From Tethya wilhelma (lineage: Eukaryota; Porifera; Demospongiae; Tethyida; Tethyidae), in the NCBI GenBank assembly GCA_964030475.1, contig CAXIPT010000007.1:5557288-5621287 (forward strand): a stretch of 64,000 nt of DNA, in the 5' to 3' direction. The notes beneath the pieces were generated by a model. That model was not told where the DNA came from. It searched no databases and saw nothing but the letters and a program-made list of their open reading frames with translations. The position numbers and the translations under genes were made by a program. Below, piece by piece: positions 35,746 through 52,038 of this stretch. Numbering within the stretch: the stretch's first letter is position 1; each line of letters begins with the position of its first letter.

Positions 35746-37631
35746 GACAGTGACAAGACTGGAGAGAGAGAAAAAGATGCTTGCTCAGGTGCAGCTAAAG
35801 TTGAAAAATGCCGAGAGCTCCATAGCTTTCATGCAGGAGCAGCACTCCAAGACACTGGAGGGGCTACATGCTGAGATACAGAAACTGCAGAGAAAAAATG
35901 CCCGTAAATTTGAGAATGAGAGAGAGAGAGAGAGAGAGAATTACTATTGTTAGATAAATAGCTGTTGAGAGGATAGGTTAGTATCTTGCTATTCAATCTA
36001 CATTGTTTTACGATAATCGTTATGTTTGTGTGTGTGTTTATCCTGATGTACAGGTTTGACATTTGAGTTGGCCATGAGTGGGCCACCTCCCTCCACTAAA
36101 GCTGCCTCTGATACAAAAAGTAAGCCTATACGAGTAGCTAATACTGTCAAGCATGTACGTCCAGCACGCCATGTCGTTTTGGTGCTGTACTGAAGATAAG
36201 TTGAAAATCGATTTGTGTGGTTTAAGCATCTATGATTGAAGTAACATTAATTATCACATTTGCTGTTTTTCTTTGCCTCTCTCTCTCTGTCCAGGCGTCG
36301 AATGTGAAACATGTGATCAGTTCCAAGAAGACCTGGTCACATCAAAAGCAGAGCTCCTCAAGCTCAGCTCCATGCTCTCTTCAAACAAAGACAAACTAAA
36401 GTTGTGTGAGCACCAACTTCAAGACACAACCTTGAAATTCGTCGAAGAGTTGAAGACAAGAGACGAGAAACTTGCTAGACAGGAACACGATCTGGAGAGG
36501 AAATCCAGCGCCATTGCTAGCCTCAACCAGCAGCTCTACAACACTCGTATACGACTCAGAAACGAAATGGAAACCAGTGCACGGAATGCATCAGGCGCCA
36601 ATTGTACATGTCCCCATTGCAGTGTTCATAATGGATCCACTCCCCCTACAAGCAGGTTCACCAATAGTACTGATAGTGCTGACACTAGTACTGTGGGTGG
36701 TGTTGCAGTGAAGTCAAAAGAACCGGTTGTTGTGAAGAAATCAGTGAAAAGAACTCCAAGATTAGCCCAACAAAGACGTTCACGGACTGTTTCATCACCC
36801 GAGCCACGATCAAACACCCCTTCATCAAGTGCAAATGACTCTCAAGACTTTCAAGATGAATTATTGAAGAGTTCGGAAGCGACTATCAGATTACCAACAC
36901 CTCCAAACTTACCCAAACCTCTGTCGTCAAATTCGGCCATTCGTCGTGCTAGCGTGCCCATACGACGCCAACAGACGTTCACAAGTGCCAACTCTTTCAG
37001 CAGCAGGGAGTCGACAGGTAGTTCCACACCTAGTTCACCCATTGGTGGACGTACGAGACATCATCGCTCGAAATCAGGACAAAGAAGGACAGCGGAAGAG
37101 AGAGCAGAGTTGGATCCCGTGAAGAGGTACAAGTACGGTGCCTTACCGAAGGATATTCGCCAGTTGCTGCACACACCTCGAGATGGTGATACTCGGCGCC
37201 ACGTCTTTTCAAAACCTGCTCCACCCGTTTTACCGCCAATCTCTCATCAGATGTCGCCGACGGATGAAAACACAGAGACCCAGTCCCAGAGTGATATTCA
37301 TGAAAGGTCGCGTGTATCGATGGGACTCGAGTACGATAGCTCTGAACCTTACTATGGGTTACATCACAGAAATCAGCATTACATTCTTGCCCACTCGCAA
37401 GGGGGTCTTAGCAGTGCCCCCCTGAGTCGGGGGAACAGGGTGCGTGTGGTACGCTACCATCAGCGGCATGGTGAATCCTCCGAGGGTGGACTCGCAGAAG
37501 ACGTGGGACGGGGGAGAGAAGGAGAGGAGGATTTTATCGGAGGAACTGCCGAAGGGACACTCTTAGTGAGAGAGACGGTGGAGAGGAAAGAGCAAGGATT
37601 GTGGGAAGTGCATCAACGTGGAACAAAATGA
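35746..37631 (+). CDS. CCDC92/CCDC74-like coiled-coil protein
   Basis: The first recognisable exon (about 35746-35903; ATG at 35777) encodes MLAQVQLKLKNAESSIAFMQ and EQHSKTLEGLHAEIQKLQRK, the signature coiled coil of CCDC92-type proteins. It splices in frame to an exon at about 36055-36121 (LTFELAMSGPPPS) and then to a long exon at about 36295-37631. That exon carries further coiled coil (QFQEDLVTSKAELLKL, ARQEHDLERK), a CPHC Cys pair and a Ser/Thr/Pro/Arg-rich disordered region with KRYKYGALPKDIRQLL. CCDC92 family members associate with centrioles or cilia, so a cytoskeletal role is inferred. An upstream exon may exist, because an acceptor lies just before 35747. The 3' part has no recognised domain. 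Confidence 0.7.
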
Positions 37632-37918
37632 TCTTTTTGCTGTTTTGTTTCATGAAAGAGAGAGAGAGCAGGCTTTGAATGGTGTTTATCATAAACTTAA
37701 TGATGCATGTTCATGTTATATGTGCATGTTGTTCTTTGTAAATAATAATTTATTACTCTTATTGTAAAAACACAATAATGCGGTAAGCGCATGGGTCAAT
37801 TAACTATTTCCATCCGCATGTGTGGGTGTGGACATTACAGTGATTCCTTCCTTGAGGCAGTGTACTTCATCTTAGTCAAACTCTGGACTAGGTAGAGGAA
37901 ACTTTCGACAAGGAAAAG
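37632..37918. other. Intergenic
   Basis: A short spacer between two plus-strand genes. It holds the 3' flank of the CCDC92-like gene and the promoter of the KIAA0319-like gene. No distinct motif recognised. Confidence 0.4.
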
Positions 37919-42424
<4,506 letters not shown>

Positions 42425-42608
42425 TCACACAGTGTAACACGTTTGATTTGATTTGATCCCATCGTCATGATTTCTTTTCACGATTTTATACATATATCAC
42501 AAAATTGTTTTGACATTTCATTAATTTTTGTATACAAAGTTACAAAAATAGCTACAGTGAATGTGCTAAAAATAGATTACACTCAACGACATCATCACTA
42601 ATATAGTT

Positions 42609-43391
42609 TTAATTAGTAGGGTGATGAAAGGAGTCTGTCGCACTAGGGGGAGGGGCCGGTGTGTACTGGGGGGAGGGATGGGGACTCTCCTTCAGTCCCC
42701 TCGGCCCAGATTGACTAAACTGCTGACTCAGCTCAAAGAGATTTAGTGTTGATAGGTGCTATGGATACACACAAAATTAAGGGCAAACAATTATATTGGG
42801 AGGCAAAATTTTAATTTTGTGCTGATATCAGGTCATAACTACAACTTAAATCGTACATCCAAAAATTATGGAATTTACATATTTATACATCTATCAGTTA
42901 ATCATTTGAGAAGTTAAGCATTATACCCTTTAAATAAGGAAATTGATGGTGAAAAAAAAAAAGCTTTTATGCTCCTTGATCAAAAATTATAAGGAAGGAT
43001 GCTAGTATTTGACACAACTCAGGTGTAAGTGCCATCAAATTAATGGAATTGAAGGTTCCCTTCCAGGTTATCTAAGAGAGCTAGAGGCAGCCTGGGAAAG
43101 AAGCTAAGATGTATGTGTGAACTGGTACATATTAGATACATGGTACATTAGTGTGTACTGGTACATATTAAGTACATGGTACATTAGGATACATTGGTGT
43201 GTATGGCTGGGAGCTTGAAAATGGAGGGAGGTTGGGAGATACGTGTTTCCCCAGAGCCTGGCGGGTGGAAGTAGCTGTGGGCGCGAGGCGTATAGACAAG
43301 GTTCTTTGTGCAAGGGGTCGGCATGAAGAGAGCAGGAAGGGAGACATCTTTGTATGTATGTATATATGTACAATTGTGTGGAACATGGTAG

Positions 43392-43462
<71 letters not shown>

Positions 43463-44004
43463 TGTGTGTGTGTATGCTATTACGTACCTTCAGTTGTTGT
43501 ATCAATGTCTGTCCTAAAGCCAGGAGCAAGCTTGTGTTGTGTCGCCAACTGTCTCTCACAGGTCTGACTCACCTAGCAACACATACCCAGATTCATCATT
43601 TACTACATGTAGTTGTTAATTTAATTATAGGGGCATAATCTAATTACCTCAAGTTTGATCCTTTGAGTGAGCTCTTCCTGCTTACGAATGCTCTCATCAG
43701 CAAACAACTCCAAACGTTCAAAAAACTGCAAAAATATAGTTGGGGGGTCAAGGAGATTTTCACACCCACCACTTACCCCCAGATGCCCCCCTAGTTCCCT
43801 GTAATAAATATAGGCTTCTAGGCATACAGACAAACTTACATCCTGTGGAAGATCCTTCCCCCACTCTGGCAGTCCATAGGTAGTCTTAAGTTTATTCTTC
43901 TTACGAGCCAAAAGGTTCTTAATTTCAGCAGCTGATCGCCCCTTTCTACCCTGCACATCATGAGAGAGAGAGAGAGACACAGAGAGAGAGAGAGAGAGAC
44001 AGAN

Positions 44005-44049
<45 letters not shown>

Positions 44050-45091
44050 GTATAATACTATTATAAGGTGGTGTGCCTTATCATTATGGTGCACTTGATA
44101 TAGAGTTGAGTTGCATGTGTGGCAACTAGCTATAGATAGTCTTAGATCATCATGAAGTGAATACCTTGCTCTGTTCAGCTTCAATCAGGGCTGTAGTAAT
44201 GAAATTGTGCGATTATGACAAAGATAATTCATACAGAAGGTGATGGTATAACTCATACCTTTCTCAAGTTCTTCAACTTGTTTGGCCTTTTCAGCTTTGA
44301 TTCTTGAAAGACTCTTTGAAAGAGCTGCCAGACGTTTCCTGAAAGTGTATCACATACAAACCCAGTCAAATTAATTGGTAACTCTTTCACCCAGGCATCA
44401 CCATGCATGCGACTCCATAGTCTATTGACCTACTCATATTCAGTTTGTAGTTTCTTCATCTCCTCTGCATGTTTGAGAGTGATTTCCTCCATCTGTTCCT
44501 GAGTGAGTTTACCCTCTTCCTCGGCTGGTGCAGCTGGGACTGCTTCTTCTGGGAGGTCAAAGTTTATGGCAGAGACAGCTTGTGATTGGGTGTCTGGTAT
44601 GAGGTGGTAGCCTAGCTCCGAGAGCAGTCTGTCAGTGAGCGTGTGTGTGATGTAAAAAGTGGTTTTTCTCTGTTTGAAACATTTAAGTCTCACTTACTCT
44701 GTCCATGGAGCTGGGTCTGTACCACAGTGCATCTGTTGGTGTCTGTTACCATAGTAACAAGATAATAAATTTCAATACTTTGATTTTTTTGCTGTCAGGC
44801 TTACTTTTGAACTTTGACCTTGTGACATACGATGGGAATTACAGGGATTTCCCCCTCATCTACCACTTCTTCGACCTTTGAACTGTTCACATTGAGTGGG
44901 TACTCTATGGGAAAGGCGTGGAGGTTGGTGCTAATCTCCTCCCACTTTATCTCAAACTCCTCCTCCTTTGACTGGGGCGGGACAATGATGGTTGGCTCCT
45001 CCTATGATTAGTGATTAATTTGAATACATTATTGTCATTTACATACCGACAAATATGTACATACACACTCGATCATTCACACACACACATA

Positions 45092-45129
<38 letters not shown>

Positions 45130-47908
45130 GTCACAGTGAGCTCTTTCAGTGGTAGTGTCACATGAGCTGACATATCTCCCGCAAGGTTCCTTGGATAGAT
45201 GGCTACCACTAGCTTGGGAACAGACACAGAATCCAACGGCTTCTGACAGAGAGGAGGGAGGGACCGGGCGGAGTCTTGGGAGAGTTCAAAGTGGAAACTT
45301 TGGTTACTATATGTCGGAACGAGAAAGATGAAAATAGTTTTATTTTCTTGTGTTGAGACTAACAAACAAAGTACTGTATATGTACTAGAACTTGAATCAG
45401 ATAAAGAGAATCTTAATCCTTACGTACGTTAGTAAGGTTCCAGGCTCTTGCTTGCTTGGAAAAGGTTGGCTTGAACAAAATTGATCTCCGAACGAAAAAG
45501 AGCAGCAAACTTCCTTGTCTGTGATGTGATGTGCCGACATGAAATGATTGAAATGATACAACTGTGTAAATTAATCATAACTGTACCTGCTAGCAGACCT
45601 TTGGGTCTGTACACTTGAAGCAGTAGGAAGCTGAAAATAGAAATTATAATGTTTCATGTATGCATATAAAATCAATATCATAATTAATGCATGCATCAGT
45701 GAAACAAACTTGTATGACCTCATAATGACGTAATTGTGCATCTTACTTATCATAGTCAGGCTCTTCTGTTGATGTAGAAGCCTCTGCCGTCTCCACAGGG
45801 GGTGGAGCTAAAACCGGTGTTGCCACGGGAGACGTCACAAGCTGACCACCAAGACTTCCCATGTCAAATTCATCTCCATCCATGAACTGTACTCTCTAGA
45901 GAGAATGAAAGATTTTATGGAATATATAATAGTATTTTAGTTTGAGGTTGCATCACGTCCAGTTAACTTCCATGCATACCACACAAACAAATGGATAGTC
46001 TCATTCCCAGGCTCCTCCCTTGCATATACTTTCTTCGAAAATAAGGAGACATACACGAGGGAGGGAGGAACCTAGGAACGAGGGTAATAAATGAAGACTT
46101 TGCTTACTATATTACGATAGCTACTTGACGAACTTAAAACTTATACTTAAACTACGTACAAAAGATCAACTCTATTCTTACTCTACATTAACTTTGGCTA
46201 TTAAATTTTTCACTGCATGCATTATAATTATATGATTCACCTTTTGCGAGCTTCCTGACTTTCTACTTCGTGGGTCTCCATCATCTGAGTCACTGTTTGA
46301 ATCAAACTCTCTCAGTTCATCCTCTTCACTGCCATCAAAGGGACTCTGAAAAAACAAACAACAACAACAAAAGAAGAGATCAGTGAAAGAATTATGCCCT
46401 TATTGCAGTCCATCAAGCTGTAGACCAGCCAGCTAGGCTGAAGAGCTATCCTTTGTTTGGAGGTCTCGTTGTAACTTATTCAGTCCACTCACTGTATATA
46501 GCATGTGTCATGATCTTACATTTAATTGTCTCAGTTCATCATCAATGTCATCATCTTCTCCTTCAGATTCCTCAGAAGAATCAGACATGTAAGGATTGTA
46601 CCTGCAACACATGATAGAATCGGTACATAATATTATAATGTGTGTGCATTAGCAAGAGTACATAATCAGGGAAGGGAAGTATGATTATGTACTCTTGGCA
46701 TTAGATTTTAAACATTAAACATTTGACCTTTCAGGAGGGAGGGACCTGGGTATGAGCATGCAGTGATACCATTTGCATGGTGAGTGTTTTTGTGATGGAT
46801 ACAGGTGGATCAAAGTTGTCAGTAGCCTCATGGTTGGTTACCTAGGTTACAACTAACCCGTCTTTCTCCATTTTTTTCTTGAGAGGTTCAATTCTGAATT
46901 TCCAGCGCCTTCCGTGACTTTTGACCTCCATGACCTTTGTAAACAGCCGCTCCCATTGGTTGAGTCTTCTCTCATGTTTAATTCTCTCTTCCTGCAAACA
47001 AACAAGCAAACAATAAAATGAACAAAAATTCAATTTTATAAACTCTGTGAGCTTATTACCTCAGCTGCCATCATTTCTATCTTCTTCAGTGCAATGTTGA
47101 GTCTTCTTTGCATGTTTTCATAGTCTGTCCGTATCTTCTTCAGACTTTCGGTCTTTTCCTCCCAGGGGGTTGAATGAAGACGCACCATCCTGGATAGCTC
47201 GTTGACAGGTGTACAGAGCTCTGAATAGCTGTATAAAATTAATGTAACAGTCCGTGTATGCATCAGATGTGATCTGGTGAGGGAAATGACAGAGCTGCAT
47301 GAAAGTGCTCTTGAGTGAGAGGATGACAATGCTGGTAGTGAGTGATAGGATGAAAGCACTGACAACTTAGTCATAAACCAAGCTTTTGTAATTTCTACTT
47401 TTCATTTAGTTTCCAAATACCTTCTAAATAGTTTTGATGATATCAGGGTTAGATTGACCAAGAGCTTGGGTGGCAAGTTATGCTGAGACAAAAACACAAA
47501 TACATTGATCATTATCAAGATTCTAATTCTTATAAGCACACACACTTACTGTGAGGAGCTCATCCTTGAAGGAAAAGAACTGGTGAATATCGGTTGGTCC
47601 ATGTCAGAAGCAAAAATTTTGAAAAGACGAAACAACATTTTATGAAGAGACATATTGCACAGTTACCAAAGGACTTATGGACTAAATCATAAGGACCTAC
47701 CTCTTGCAAAGTGTTGTTGAGTGTCACCATGGAGGTGTAGACACTACCACACATCATCTCAAACATACCTGGGGCCTTACGCTCACTTGTATCTCCTGCA
47801 TATGGAACATAATGATCATCCATTTATGCTAAGAATTCAAATGATGGTGGGAGAATTTTGAAGCCAAGGTGGCCTACCTTCACTTGCGTCTTGTTTTTTC
47901 TCGCTCAT
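42609..47908 (-). CDS. Large coiled-coil protein, family not recognised
   Basis: About 18 exons follow one another with in-frame GT-AG junctions. The ATG at 47908 gives MSEKKQDASEGDTSERKAPG. Next come FFSFKDELLT and HNLPPKLLVNLTLISSKLF, then a helical region with WEEKTESLKKIRTDYENMQ, RRLNIALKKIEMM and RRLNQWERLFTKVMEVKSHG. A strongly acidic Ser-rich segment and a beta-rich segment (PKLVVAIYPRNLAGDMSAHV) that could be C2-like come next. The C-terminal part has coiled coil (LKHAEEMKKLQTEYE, KRLAALSKSLSRIKAEK) and GRSAAEIKNLLARKKNKL, ending FHHPTN at the TAA (42609-42611). I cannot name it; a cytoskeletal or ciliary role is only a guess. Some middle exons (about 45420-45530) have uncertain edges. 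It is head-to-head with METTL16, 191 bp away. Confidence 0.65.
43397..43490. repeat. (GT)n microsatellite
   Basis: A GT array with a short GA interruption in an intron of the coiled-coil gene. Confidence 0.95.
43964..44045. repeat. (GA)n microsatellite with single N
   Basis: A GA array containing an ambiguous base at about 44004. On the minus strand it is the CT tract of an intron upstream of the exon reading GRKGRSAAEIKN. Confidence 0.9.
45079..45128. repeat. (CA)n microsatellite abutting a donor
   Basis: On the minus strand the array is GT repeats that begin exactly at the end of the exon reading HVTLPLKELTVT, so the splice donor lies inside the repeat. Confidence 0.85.
45995..46086. mobile_element. 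Hairpin MITE-like element
   Basis: TAGTCTCATTCCCAGGCTCC and a right end containing GGAGGAACCTAGGAACGAGG are imperfect inverted repeats. The element lies in an intron and is related to the TAGCCTC/CCCAGGC family. Confidence 0.45.
46655..46698. repeat. Inverted repeat AGAGTACATAATCA
   Basis: A left arm AGAGTACATAATCA and a right arm TGATTATGTACTCT flank about 14 bp in an intron of the coiled-coil gene. It is a potential hairpin. Confidence 0.6.
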
Positions 47909-48099
47909 CTTTGTCTGTGCACTTCAAGTGAAGGTGCTAATAGAAAAGTTTGCCTTGGGCGGCGCTATGGTAATTTCACCACTAGCCCCACCCCCCATTT
48001 TCGCAAACAATTGATTGCAATGACCTTTTACCAACCACGTGGCCTGTTTAACGTAAACACAACGTCAAACAATGCTCAAGAAGACTGTAAAAGATCACA
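47909..48099. promoter_or_regulatory. Bidirectional promoter (coiled-coil gene / METTL16)
   Basis: Only 191 bp separate two divergent start codons. The only visible motif of note is CCACGTGG at about 48036-48043, containing an E-box. Shared promoter use is inferred from distance. Confidence 0.5.
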
Positions 48100-48589
48100 A
48101 TGCATCCTAGAAATCGCTACAATGTGAAACCAGACTTTGGCCAGCTAGCAGACTTCCGTCCATCACTAAGACCCTTTCTGATAGAGAAAAGGAGCAAGGC
48201 AAAAAGACCACCACAAGGAGACAAACCACCTCCAGATATTGCTCCTTTATCTTCCCCAGAACTACCTTCTTCTTCTTCTCCTTCTTCCGGTGCTCGCCAA
48301 AGTAAAGTGTTTCACTATTCTCTAGATTTCAGTGACCCAGCTGCACTGAGAGAGCTCACGTGTGCTGTCTTGGAGAGGGATTTTGATTTGAAACTGGAGC
48401 TTCCTCTGGATCGGCTCATACCAGCTGTCCCTCAGAGGTTGAACTACATTCACTGGATAGAGGACTTGCTGTGCTTGAGCAGCGAAGAGAGAGAGATTAA
48501 CGATAGTGATGATGGTAGGGACATACCCAAAGGAGATGCTATACTTGGCATTGATATTGGTACGTTGTATTGAACCCTCGATTGCACGC

Positions 48590-48651
<62 letters not shown>

Positions 48652-49868
48652 TACCCACAAAAGGAATATTGAAACAAGCTAGCTTAATTTCTCTGATTCT
48701 TTTTGCTATAGGTACTGGCACCTCTTGTATCTATCCTCTTCTTGGCTCAAGGATGAACAGCTGGAGGTTCCTAGCAACTGAGATTGACCCTGAGGCAGTG
48801 AAATACGCTTGGGAGAATGTGGAGAGAAATGGACTGAAAGATAAAATAGAAGGTCTGTTACTGCACATTATGATGAATAATATGGTACTTGTATGTATGT
48901 ATACTGTCATATTGTGTGGTAAAGGGTCAGCAAGCACAAAAGAAATAGGTTCAGCAGACTATTTTTTTCATATTTCGTTTGATTCCCATTCACTGGTACC
49001 TGCATGGGACTTACTAGTAGGCAATACAAACGTGACCTTTGGATGGGGTCAAGTTAATGCATTCTTTCATTCTGCCATCACATTGCGTCTCCAACCAGCA
49101 AAGGAAAGAAGCCATCTTGAGATGAGACTTGTTAATGTTCACATCCACATTTCTCTAGCTGGTGTTGACTGATGAGACTTCCTTGATCATTTGTGTACAA
49201 AATATTTTGTGTGTGAATGTAATCCAATCGCACTGTGTAGGCGTGTACCTTCTTTGTAGGGGAGGGGGGCAGCTGGTTGGACCTGCAGTGTGTTGCTAAG
49301 TTTTGTTCTTCATTTTAGATACTCTATTGACTGGTTTCTTAATTTGAGCGGCTGATAGACTGATGTTTATTCATAATTAATAATTATGTCTGAAGCTTTT
49401 CTTTTTGCTCTATAAACCCTTTTCTTTGGTAAAATAAAGCTTGCCAGTTGGCCTATCTCTATTCAAAGTTCGCTGGCACTTATACCTATTACCTAGCTGC
49501 TTTGCAGTCAGCTCAAAGAGATCTTTTGTATGCTATATTTACTCAGATACCATTAACAGTATCACTACTATCATGGTACTATTATTATTGCTATAATGAT
49601 ACCATTTCATACAGTCAAACTGGTATCTGAAAGTACCACTCTGCTCGGAGCAGTGGACACTTCCAAGTATTACTCTTTTTGTATGTGCAATCCGCCATTT
49701 TTCAAAGACACTGAAGAAAGATTTGGTGGTTCCTCACGACAACCTGACCTTCGACCTCCTCCTAGTACCTTCAGTGTGGCTGCTACTTGTGAGGCTGTGA
49801 CGGAGGGAGGGGAGGAGGGGTTTGTGAGGAGGCTCGTACAAGAGAGCCTCGTTTTGAATACACGAGTG

Positions 49869-49931
<63 letters not shown>

Positions 49932-50278
49932 NTAACTCTAATTCAAGATCTCCCCTTCATGGGCCATCGCTAGAAGAGCTGCAAAAGCAAACTGAAATAG
50001 AACTGGAAGCTCTTTCACCATCTTGCAAAGCTGAATTCAAGTGTTCATTAGTAACAGAGAGATCGATATCAGAAGAGCATTTCGGCCAAACAGACGCTAA
50101 AAAGAAAAGATCTGGAAAGTCAAAAAAGCTCAAAAAGGATTCTGTTAAGAGTAAAGATGCAGGTTCTGTTTGTTCTCTTGAGTTTGAGTGGATTTGTGGT
50201 GATGATAGGGACTACCTCTATCAAATAGTGCAGTACTTCAGGAACAAAATAGAAGAGCTCAAAACATTTAATGACTGA
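48100..50278 (+). CDS. METTL16: RNA N6-adenosine methyltransferase METTL16 (central exons missing)
   Basis: METTL16 methylates U6 snRNA and MAT2A hairpins using S-adenosylmethionine. Exon 1 (48100-48559) starts MHPRNRYNVKPDFGQLADF. Exon 2 (48712-48852) holds the SAM-binding motif (DIGTGTSCIYPLLG) and FLATEIDPEAVKYA. Exon 3 (49615-49870) carries the catalytic CNPPFF and PPPSTFSVAATCEAVTEGGE. The final piece (about 49933-50278) includes EFEWICGDDRDYLYQIVQYF and stop, matching the C-terminal vertebrate-conserved region. The segment between (in human starting WYSCMLGKK, with the second half of the Rossmann domain) is absent. It should lie at the GT array with a single N at 49932. The real gene is probably intact and the gap is an assembly one. 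Confidence 0.9.
48589..48652. repeat. (CA)n microsatellite
   Basis: CA array in METTL16 intron 1, 30 bp after the donor. Confidence 0.95.
49870..49932. repeat. (GT)n array with single N, at METTL16 donor
   Basis: GT repeats begin exactly at the donor of METTL16 exon 3 and end in an N, beyond which the sequence is discontinuous with respect to the protein family. Confidence 0.9.
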
Positions 50279-50544
50279 AATGTTTTATACCTCTGGATCT
50301 TAATTCATTATGTAATGTATGTACATAGCATTGTTTAACATGGTTCATGATATTTTCATAAAGTATCAGTAAATAAAAATATAACTTGTTTGATTAAAAA
50401 TCACTTGCAAAAATATTGAAAAACTTGAGTTAAAGCTGTATATCTGTGTTCATTTTTGAGTCAATGCATGTACGTGTGTATGTATGTGTGTGTTGTGTGT
50501 GTGTGTGTATGTGTGTGTGCATGCAAGTATGTGTACATGTGCAC
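50279..50544. other. Intergenic between convergent genes
   Basis: AT-rich with a degenerate GT array at about 50475-50530. No coding signal. Confidence 0.5.
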
Positions 50545-51933
50545 TCATAAATCAAAAGAAATGTCAAAAGTCACTGATTCTGTCGTGTCAATGCGATCTC
50601 TGAACATGTCATCTTGAGAAGCATTCTTCGTGGCTTTAGCTGCACTAGACTTTGACTCAACCAACAGGTGTTTTTGCAACTCATGCACCATTGGTTGATG
50701 TCTCTCCTTCAAGGACTTGGTATACTCAAAATCACTTGTATCTGAAGACGTCCAGTCATCGAGGATTGCTCCACTGCTATGTCGAAGATGAGGCTCTCGT
50801 GGTTTCTTCGAAGAAGAACGCAGCTCGACTGAGTTTTTGTCTTCTCCCTCTTGGTTTGAAGCATGTCGTCGTGGTTCCATAAGTGGGATGATTTTAAGGC
50901 GGCGATGATGTGATCCTACTTGAGAAGCAGGAGGAGGTGGGGGGACTCGTCTTGGTGTGGGTTCGTTAGGATTTGTACCATTCCTAGTTGGCGTGCTTTC
51001 TCCCTCGATGGTTTCTTTGTTGCTGTTGGAGACTTTATTTTTCGATTCCATTAGAGGAATGATTTGAACGTTGGGGGTATACGTCTGTGCCCGAGCTCTG
51101 GTTGATTTTGTAGACAGTTTGTCACCACTACTGCTGTCTGTGTTTTGAGAGCTCTTATCAGGTGAGGATGCCGGGTTAGACATGGCTTTAGGGTTGGGCG
51201 AAGGACTCCGACCATTGTTGTTATGTTGTATTTCTACTGATGTGCTTGAAGAAACTGCAGGCTGAGCTTTGCCGTTTTTAAAAACAACCATGGCTGAGGA
51301 AGATCCCTTCTTTCCCTCTTGAGTGCTGTTGCTAATGCCATTCTTTGCCGATGGTGGCTCATTCACATGAGAAGGAGAGGGAGAGCTTGATGGAGATGGG
51401 CTGATTTTTAGCGTTCTCCTTCGGGAAATTGTCGAAGATTTGCTCTTATTTGCTCTGTCCAAATCGTCCGAATGGCTGCCGTACTTTCTCTTCACATCCT
51501 CTGAATTGGAGTCGATCTTATCCAGATTATCGTCCAGAGATTTCGAGAGTCTTCTTGACACAGGTCTTTGTTTGGTGGTATCATTCCTGGCAGCTGCACC
51601 CTCTAAATCGTGGGATGATTGGCGACCATTCTCTAGGGAAGGACGGGGAGATCTAGAAATAGTACCTACGCCATAATTTTGTGCAATAATCTTTTCTCGG
51701 CCATCCAAAACTTGGTTGCCATTCTCTTCAGGATCAGGAGTGGCGTCTGCACTGTCATCCATCGATTTTGATTTCTTTGTCCAAATCACTGTTGGTCCTT
51801 CAGCTGTATTTGATACTGCTTTGGCCCTTTTCTTCTGCACTGCAGTCTTTGCTGGTGGATCACCATATTGGGTACCTTTTTGCCAATGGATTTGCACTAG
51901 TTGTACCTCTTTGTTTTTTTTACGCCGAAACAT
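50545..51933 (-). CDS. Disordered Ser-rich basic protein with repeated IIPLME motif
   Basis: The ATG at 51933 gives 462 aa starting MFRRKKNKEVQLVQIHW. The frame continues upstream through an N at 51948 to a probable acceptor near 52000 (AELKREALKL), so an earlier start in another exon is possible. The protein is Ser/Lys/Arg/Pro-rich and mostly disordered, with PSPSSSPSPS runs, a PPPPPAS tract and many RRxS sites typical of phosphorylation. Two copies of IIPLME (VQIIPLMESKNK and LKIIPLMEPRRH) sit about 65 residues apart. The acidic C-terminus ends TFDISFDL. I do not recognise the family. A scaffold or signalling-adaptor role would fit the composition but is a guess. Confidence 0.6.
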   Translation of the reverse strand: MFRRKKNKEVQLVQIHWQKGTQYGDPPAKTAVQKKRAKAVSNTAEGPTVIWTKKSKSMDDSADATPDPEENGNQVLDGREKIIAQNYGVGTISRSPRPSLENGRQSSHDLEGAAARNDTTKQRPVSRRLSKSLDDNLDKIDSNSEDVKRKYGSHSDDLDRANKSKSSTISRRRTLKISPSPSSSPSPSHVNEPPSAKNGISNSTQEGKKGSSSAMVVFKNGKAQPAVSSSTSVEIQHNNNGRSPSPNPKAMSNPASSPDKSSQNTDSSSGDKLSTKSTRARAQTYTPNVQIIPLMESKNKVSNSNKETIEGESTPTRNGTNPNEPTPRRVPPPPPASQVGSHHRRLKIIPLMEPRRHASNQEGEDKNSVELRSSSKKPREPHLRHSSGAILDDWTSSDTSDFEYTKSLKERHQPMVHELQKHLLVESKSSAAKATKNASQDDMFRDRIDTTESVTFDISFDL

Positions 51934-52038
51934 TTTGAAATGTTTTGNTAGCTTCAGTGCTTCTCTCTTCAGTTCAGCTGCAAATGTCAGCAATAGCTTT
52001 ACATGCACTCGCAGGCTAGCTCTCCACTTGAAATGCAA

